From the NCBI RefSeq assembly GCF_024704385.1, contig NZ_JAJDFX010000002.1, positions 2,356,001-2,420,000 on the forward strand: a stretch of 64,000 nt of DNA, given 5' to 3'. Every line of letters starts with the position of its first letter. Position 1 is the first letter of the stretch. A model generated the notes under the pieces. That model saw nothing but the letters and a program-made list of their open reading frames with translations, did no database searches and was not told where the DNA came from. This stretch comes from Cellulomonas sp. P24 (lineage in GTDB: Bacteria > Actinomycetota > Actinomycetes > Actinomycetales > Cellulomonadaceae). Both the position numbers and the translations under genes were made by a program. Shown in pieces: positions 59,841 to 64,000 of this stretch.

Positions 59841-60496
59841 TGGCCTCGACGGAGAAGGCGTTCCTCGAGATCGAGAGCGGCGAGCGGCTGCCCTGCCTGT
59901 TCAACCCCGCCCAGCTCGCGATCAGCCGGAGCAACACGTGGACGGGAGAGTCCATGCCGGGTCGCGGTGTGCCCCGGCTGCGGTACGCGGGCGCCCGACC
60001 CGGGACGATGGCGGTCGAGCTGTTCTTCGACACGACGAACGACGGCAGCGACGTCACCAAGTACACCGGGAAGATCCTCGCCCTCATGGACGTCGACTCC
60101 TCGCTCCCGGGGTCGAACGAGACCACGCACAACGCGCGGCCGCCCTACGTCACGTTCCACTGGGGTGACCTGCACTCCTACAAGGCCGTCATCGCGCACC
60201 TGGACCTGACGTTCACGTACTTCTCGTCGGCCGGCACCCCGCTGCGGGCGACGCTCGCCCTGGTGCTGCGCCAGTACGAGGAGTCGAAGGCCTTCGGGCC
60301 GCAGAACCCGACGTCGGGCACGCCGCGACCCCACCGCGTGCACCGGGTGCAGCCGGGCGAGACGCTCGACCGGATCGCCGCCCGGTACTACGGCGACTCG
60401 ACGCAGTGGCGCGCTCTCGCGAGCGCGAACGGCATCGAGGACCCGCTCGCCCTGCGTCCGGGCGCCCAGCTGTCGATCCCGCAGCTGGAGGTCTGA
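59840..60496 (+). CDS. LysM-domain baseplate protein (Afp7/gp53-like)
   Basis: 218 residues from ATG 59840. The N-terminal domain (FLEIESGERLPCLFNPAQLA, MAVELFFDTTNDGSDV) is the contractile-injection baseplate type, and the C-terminal LysM is VQPGETLDRIAARYYGDSTQ with WRALASANGI and PGAQLSIP (about residues 170-216). Such proteins lie at the tube-spike hub. As sequenced, the frame is also open back through ATG 59654 (280 residues), taking in a charged helix that by sequence belongs to the upstream Pro-rich protein. Confidence 0.9.
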   Translation: MASTEKAFLEIESGERLPCLFNPAQLAISRSNTWTGESMPGRGVPRLRYAGARPGTMAVELFFDTTNDGSDVTKYTGKILALMDVDSSLPGSNETTHNARPPYVTFHWGDLHSYKAVIAHLDLTFTYFSSAGTPLRATLALVLRQYEESKAFGPQNPTSGTPRPHRVHRVQPGETLDRIAARYYGDSTQWRALASANGIEDPLALRPGAQLSIPQLEV

Positions 60497-60498
60497 GC

Positions 60499-62298
60499 AT
60501 GCCCGTCCTCCCGTCGACGTCCGACGGCATGTCGCTGGCCCCGGTGATCAAGTCGAACGGCTCCGTGCTCCCCGAGGCCTGGCTGGGCGCGCTCCTCGAG
60601 CTCCGGGTGCGCCGTGCCGTGCGGACCATCGGCCGGTGCACCCTGCGGTTCGCCGACCCGGGCTACACGCTCGCCAGCGCGAGCAAGCTCAAGGTCGGCG
60701 CCACGATCCAGGTGTCCGCCAAGGCCGACGGGGAGGGCACCACCCTGACCACGGTGTTCGAGGGCAAGGTCACCTCGACAGGGGTCGAGAGCAGCGACGC
60801 GGATCAGCCCGAGCTGATCGTCGTGGCCGAGGACCTTGCCTACGAGCTCAGCCGCACGGCCCGGGCCGCGACCTACCTCAAGCAGAAGGCCTCGGAGATC
60901 ATCACCAAGGTGGTGGCGGACTCGGGCGCGGCCAGCACAATCGATGCCACCGACCATGTGCTCGACTACACGCTCCAGACGGGCACCGACCTCGCGTTCA
61001 TCGACGAGCTGTGCCGTCGGAACGGGCTCGACTGGGAGGTGAACGAGACGACCTTCCGCGCGTGGACCTCGCACAACGGGACCAAGCTCAGCGACCCGGC
61101 TGCACAACCGGTCGTGACGCTCACGCTCGGGAACGACATGAGGACCTTCTCCGCGCGGGTCTACGGGGACGCGCCGAAGTCGGTGACGGTCCGCGGGTGG
61201 GACCACCTGAACAAGGAAGAGATCGTCGCGACGTCGGAGCTCGGCCGCAGCAAGCTGCCGAACGGGATGAGCGCCCTGCTCTCGGAGGGCTCGATCCGCA
61301 GGGCGACCACCCTGGACGCGCAGGCCGGACCGGTGGACCGGGCGGACGCCAAGACTCTTGCGGACGTCCTGAGCGCCGAGACGGGGACGGTCGTCGCGCG
61401 CGGTGTCGGTCCGATGCTCCCGATGGTCCGACCCGGGGTGACGGTGACTGTCGCCGACGCCGGGCCCGCGTCCGGCGACTACTACGTCCGTGAGGTGGAG
61501 CACACGTTCCGCCCGTCCGGCTTCCACACGGCGTTCGTCGCGGGGGACCGGGGGCAGACGTCGCTCGTGCCCCCGAACGACGCGTCGGTGTCGTCGAGCT
61601 TCCAGCACGCCGGACTGGTGGTCGGCATGGTCTCGGCGATCAAGGACGACCCCGAGGCTGCCGGCCGGATCAAGGTGTCCCTCCCGGGGCTCGACACGAA
61701 GATCGAGTCCCAGTGGGCGCGCCTGGCCGTCCTGGGCGGCGGGGCGGGGCGCGGGATGGTGTTCCTCCCGGAGGTCGGCGACGAGGTGCTCGTGGGCTTC
61801 GAGGGTGGCGATGTCCGCCGTCCCGTGGTGCTGGGTGGGCTGTTCGGCAAGAAGGACAAGATCCCCACGGACCTCGTCGGCAGCTCGGAGGTCGAGCACC
61901 GCCGGCTGACGTCCCGGCTCGGCCACGTCGTCGAGCTCTCGGACGGCACCGATGCGAGCACGCAGCACATCCGCCTGGCGCTCGCCGGTGAGACGATCAG
62001 TCTCCGCCTCGGCAAGGACCGCGCCGACCTCAAGCTCCCGTCGGGGGTCCCGTTGAAGATCGTCTCGGGCAGCTCGTCGATCGAGATGGACGGCAGCGGG
62101 GCGATCAAGCTCTCCGGGACGACGATCGCCCTCAAGGCCGAGCAGGGTGTGACGATCGAGGGCATGGACGTGACCGCGAAGGCGACGGCGAAGCTCGCCG
62201 CATCCGGCGCGCAGGTCGAGGTCAAGGGCAGCGCGACCACGACCATCGAGTCCTCGGGCGTCACGGCCGTCAAGGGAGCGATGGTGCAGATCAACTGA
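60499..62298 (+). CDS. VgrG-like spike protein
   Basis: 599 residues from ATG 60499, two bases after the LysM stop. The first 370 residues resemble the gp27-like hub (TDLAFIDELCRRNGLDWEV, YVREVEHTFRPSGFH). Then comes a gp5-like OB fold (VGMVSAIKDDPEAAGRIKVS, GMVFLPEVGDEVLVGFEGGD, RRPVVLGGLFGKKD) and a C-terminal beta-helix rich in Thr/Ser/Val (residues about 500-599). It is a trimeric spike at the tip of the tube, equivalent to Afp8. Confidence 0.92.
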   Translation: MPVLPSTSDGMSLAPVIKSNGSVLPEAWLGALLELRVRRAVRTIGRCTLRFADPGYTLASASKLKVGATIQVSAKADGEGTTLTTVFEGKVTSTGVESSDADQPELIVVAEDLAYELSRTARAATYLKQKASEIITKVVADSGAASTIDATDHVLDYTLQTGTDLAFIDELCRRNGLDWEVNETTFRAWTSHNGTKLSDPAAQPVVTLTLGNDMRTFSARVYGDAPKSVTVRGWDHLNKEEIVATSELGRSKLPNGMSALLSEGSIRRATTLDAQAGPVDRADAKTLADVLSAETGTVVARGVGPMLPMVRPGVTVTVADAGPASGDYYVREVEHTFRPSGFHTAFVAGDRGQTSLVPPNDASVSSSFQHAGLVVGMVSAIKDDPEAAGRIKVSLPGLDTKIESQWARLAVLGGGAGRGMVFLPEVGDEVLVGFEGGDVRRPVVLGGLFGKKDKIPTDLVGSSEVEHRRLTSRLGHVVELSDGTDASTQHIRLALAGETISLRLGKDRADLKLPSGVPLKIVSGSSSIEMDGSGAIKLSGTTIALKAEQGVTIEGMDVTAKATAKLAASGAQVEVKGSATTTIESSGVTAVKGAMVQIN

Positions 62299-62741
62299 TG
62301 GCTACCTCCAGCCCGAACCCCCTCGCCGGAACCACGGGACGCGACGCGTCCTTCATCGGTCGCGGCTTCAGCTGGCCCCTCGAGGTCGACCATCGCGGCG
62401 CGATCCGGTTGACCGAGGGCGTCGCCGACCTCGACCGGTCGATCCGTGTGGTGCTGCTGACCGCACCCGGCGAGCGCGTCATGCGCCCGCAGTTCGGCTG
62501 CCGGATCTGGGACCTGCTGTTCGAGCCCGTGACCCCGAACCTGCTCGGCCTGATCTCCGAGGCGGTCCGTGAGGCTCTCGCCCAGTGGGAGCCGCGCGTG
62601 GAGGTCGAGGACGTCGAGCCCGTGCAGGACGACGACGACGGCGGGCTCGTCCGGATCCTCATCCGCTACCGCGTCAAGGCGACGAACGACCGCCGCAACC
62701 TCGTCTACCCCTTCTACGTGATCCCGCGTGAGGACACCTGA
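62298..62741 (+). CDS. gp25-like baseplate wedge protein
   Basis: 147 residues. The gp25 hallmark TAPGERVMRPQFGCRIWDLL (about residues 55-74) with the Glu-Arg pair that nucleates sheath assembly is present. It is coupled to its neighbours by TGATG overlaps on both sides. In the baseplate it forms the platform for the first sheath ring (Afp9-like). Confidence 0.93.
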   Translation: MATSSPNPLAGTTGRDASFIGRGFSWPLEVDHRGAIRLTEGVADLDRSIRVVLLTAPGERVMRPQFGCRIWDLLFEPVTPNLLGLISEAVREALAQWEPRVEVEDVEPVQDDDDGGLVRILIRYRVKATNDRRNLVYPFYVIPREDT

Positions 62742-64000
62742 TGCCGATCCCTCCCCCGAACCTCGACGACCGGTCCTTCCAGGACATCGTCGACGAGACC
62801 AAGCGCCTGATCCCCCGGTTCACGCCCGAGTGGACGAACCACAACGTCTCCGACCCCGGGGTCGCGCTGATCGAGCTCTTCGCCTGGATGAGCGAGATGG
62901 TGCTCTTCCGGGTGAACCAGGTACCTGAGCGGTTGTACGTGCACTTCCTCAACCTCGCCGGGATCGAGCCGTTCCCGCCGTCGGTCGCCCGCACGGACGT
63001 GACGTTCTGGCTCTCCGCCCCCGCCATCCAGCCCCTCACCATCCCCGGCGGTACCGAGCTCACGACGTCGACGTCGGCGACGGACGCCGTGATCTTCTCC
63101 ACCGAGCACGACGCGGTGGTGGCGCCGCCACGGCTGCACGCCGCGCACTCGACGCGTGCGCGCGACGAGCAGACCGTCGACGGCTGGGAGGACCTGACCT
63201 ACCCGGGCAGTGCGCTGACGTGCTTCACCTCGACGCCGGTGCAGGTCGGCGACGCGACGCTGTTCGGCTTCGCGGAGTCGCTCGCCGGGGCCGCGCTGCG
63301 GCTCACCGTGGAGGCGACGGCCCAGGGGATCGGCGTCGACCCGGCGAACCCGCCGTTGGCCTGGGAGGTCTGGACGGGTGAGTCGTGGACGCCGGTCCGG
63401 GTGCAGCGCGACAGCACCGGCGGGTTGAACCGCAACGGCGAGGTCGTCCTGCTGATCCCGCAGGCGCACGCCTCGCTCATGCTCGCCGGGACCGTCGCCT
63501 ACTGGTTGCGGGTGCGCCTGACCAACCCCGCGCCCGGGCAGCCGACGTACCAGGCGTCCCCGCGCCTCGAGTCCCTGAAGGCGGACGTCATCGGGCTCAC
63601 GGTCTCCGCCGAGCACGCGACGACCGTCGGGCCGGAGAACCTCGGCCGCTCGACCGGTGTCCCGGCGCAGCAGTTCCGGGTCGGGTCGATCCCGGTCGCG
63701 GCGCGTCGCGAGAGCGAGGTCGTCCGGGTGGTCGCGACCGAGGGGACGACGACCTGGACCGAGGTCGAGGACTTCTCCGCCTCCGGCCCGGAGGACCGTC
63801 ACGTCGTCTGGGAGTCGTCGACCGGGGTCGTCCGGTTCGGGCCGCGCGTGCGCTACCCCGACGGCACGGTCCGCCAGCACGGCGCGATCCCGCCGGACGG
63901 CGCGCTGATCCAGGTCACCGGGTACCGGCACGGCGGCGGTGCCGCGGGCAACGTCGGGGCACGCACGCTGACGAACCTGCGCTCGACCCTGCCGTTCGTC
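62741..64000 (+). CDS. Baseplate J-like wedge protein (3' end outside window)
   Basis: The first 420 residues are visible. PIPPPNLDDRSFQDIVDETK and WTNHNVSDPGVALIELFAWM are the start of the gp6/J-like baseplate proteins in these systems (Afp11-like). A conserved LFRVNQVPERLYVHFLNLAG follows, then beta-rich insertions. It begins by TGATG overlap with the gp25-like gene. No PAAR tip gene lies between the two, unlike in Afp. Confidence 0.92.
   Translation, partial: MPIPPPNLDDRSFQDIVDETKRLIPRFTPEWTNHNVSDPGVALIELFAWMSEMVLFRVNQVPERLYVHFLNLAGIEPFPPSVARTDVTFWLSAPAIQPLTIPGGTELTTSTSATDAVIFSTEHDAVVAPPRLHAAHSTRARDEQTVDGWEDLTYPGSALTCFTSTPVQVGDATLFGFAESLAGAALRLTVEATAQGIGVDPANPPLAWEVWTGESWTPVRVQRDSTGGLNRNGEVVLLIPQAHASLMLAGTVAYWLRVRLTNPAPGQPTYQASPRLESLKADVIGLTVSAEHATTVGPENLGRSTGVPAQQFRVGSIPVAARRESEVVRVVATEGTTTWTEVEDFSASGPEDRHVVWESSTGVVRFGPRVRYPDGTVRQHGAIPPDGALIQVTGYRHGGGAAGNVGARTLTNLRSTLPFV

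Noticed and set aside
59654-60496. 280-residue version of the LysM protein from ATG 59654
   Set aside because: The extra N-terminal part has the composition and charged helix of the upstream Pro-rich protein's end. ATG 59840 gives the standard family start and TGATG coupling if one G is removed.
53382-64000. Ordinary prophage
   Set aside because: No integrase, terminase, portal, capsid or lysis genes are seen; the gene order and DUF6760 and LysM proteins fit a contractile injection system.

Overview
This is a window of very GC-rich DNA from an actinobacterial chromosome. The content fits Micrococcales and probably a Cellulomonas-like genus, although the genus is only an inference. Supporting signs are the extreme third-position GC, a bacterial proteasome activator ending in Gln-Tyr-Leu, a Streptomyces-type 'conservon', many leaderless GTG/ATG starts placed 6-7 nt after a TANNNT-like hexamer, and an actinobacterial type of contractile injection system. 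No insertion sequence, prophage integrase or CRISPR array was seen.

Layout. 1-8.0 kb holds housekeeping genes: the start of a large membrane protein, an EAL-domain protein, prephenate dehydratase (pheA), a lipid kinase, seryl-tRNA synthetase (serS) and a HAD phosphatase. 8.1-12.8 kb is a LacI-controlled alpha-glucoside-type sugar importer (binding protein and two permeases) with a clear promoter and operator. 12.8-15.4 kb holds an EamA exporter, the proteasome activator Bpa and a quinone oxidoreductase. 15.5-21.7 kb is a four-gene conservon: a NIT/HAMP sensor kinase with a ~900-residue disordered tail, a roadblock protein, a DUF742 protein and a Ras-like GTPase. 21.8-23.9 kb holds a lone PIN-domain protein and a ThrE-type Thr/Ser exporter lying between the two tRNA-Ser genes (UGA and GCU).

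24.1-32.8 kb is a sugar-catabolic island. It has a KdsD-like SIS isomerase without CBS domains, a PfkB kinase, a metallo-beta-lactamase-fold hydrolase, RbsD, a ribose-type ABC importer and a LacI regulator, behind a TTGACA promoter carrying two tandem LacI-like operators. A HAD phosphatase gene diverges from it. I infer a route for D-arabinose or a related pentose through arabinose 5-phosphate to ribulose 5-phosphate. 32.9-38.9 kb holds rsgA, two minisatellites, an ABC exporter pair, tRNA-Arg(ACG) and small accessory genes.

39.0-50.3 kb is a tightly overlapping operon for peptidoglycan-fragment import and recycling. Behind a divergent MurR/RpiR regulator come a peptide-type ABC importer, murQ, anmK, an acetyltransferase, an Ala-Glu epimerase-type enzyme, an AmiE-like serine hydrolase and a fused two-domain ABC ATPase.

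50.4-64.0 kb is the left part of an extracellular or cytoplasmic contractile injection system (phage-tail-like). A LuxR-type AAA regulator is transcribed divergently. Then come sheath, tube 1, tail assembly chaperone, a 58-residue DUF6760-type protein, tube 2, a ~1070-residue Pro/Ala-rich protein with recurring Val-Arg-Arg motifs, a LysM baseplate protein, a VgrG-like spike, a gp25-like protein and a baseplate J-like protein that runs off the window. The disordered protein seems to have been hit by two single-G insertions in homopolymers, which are either sequencing errors or real +1 shifts. This injection system and the arabinose-5-phosphate island are the most unusual parts of the window.
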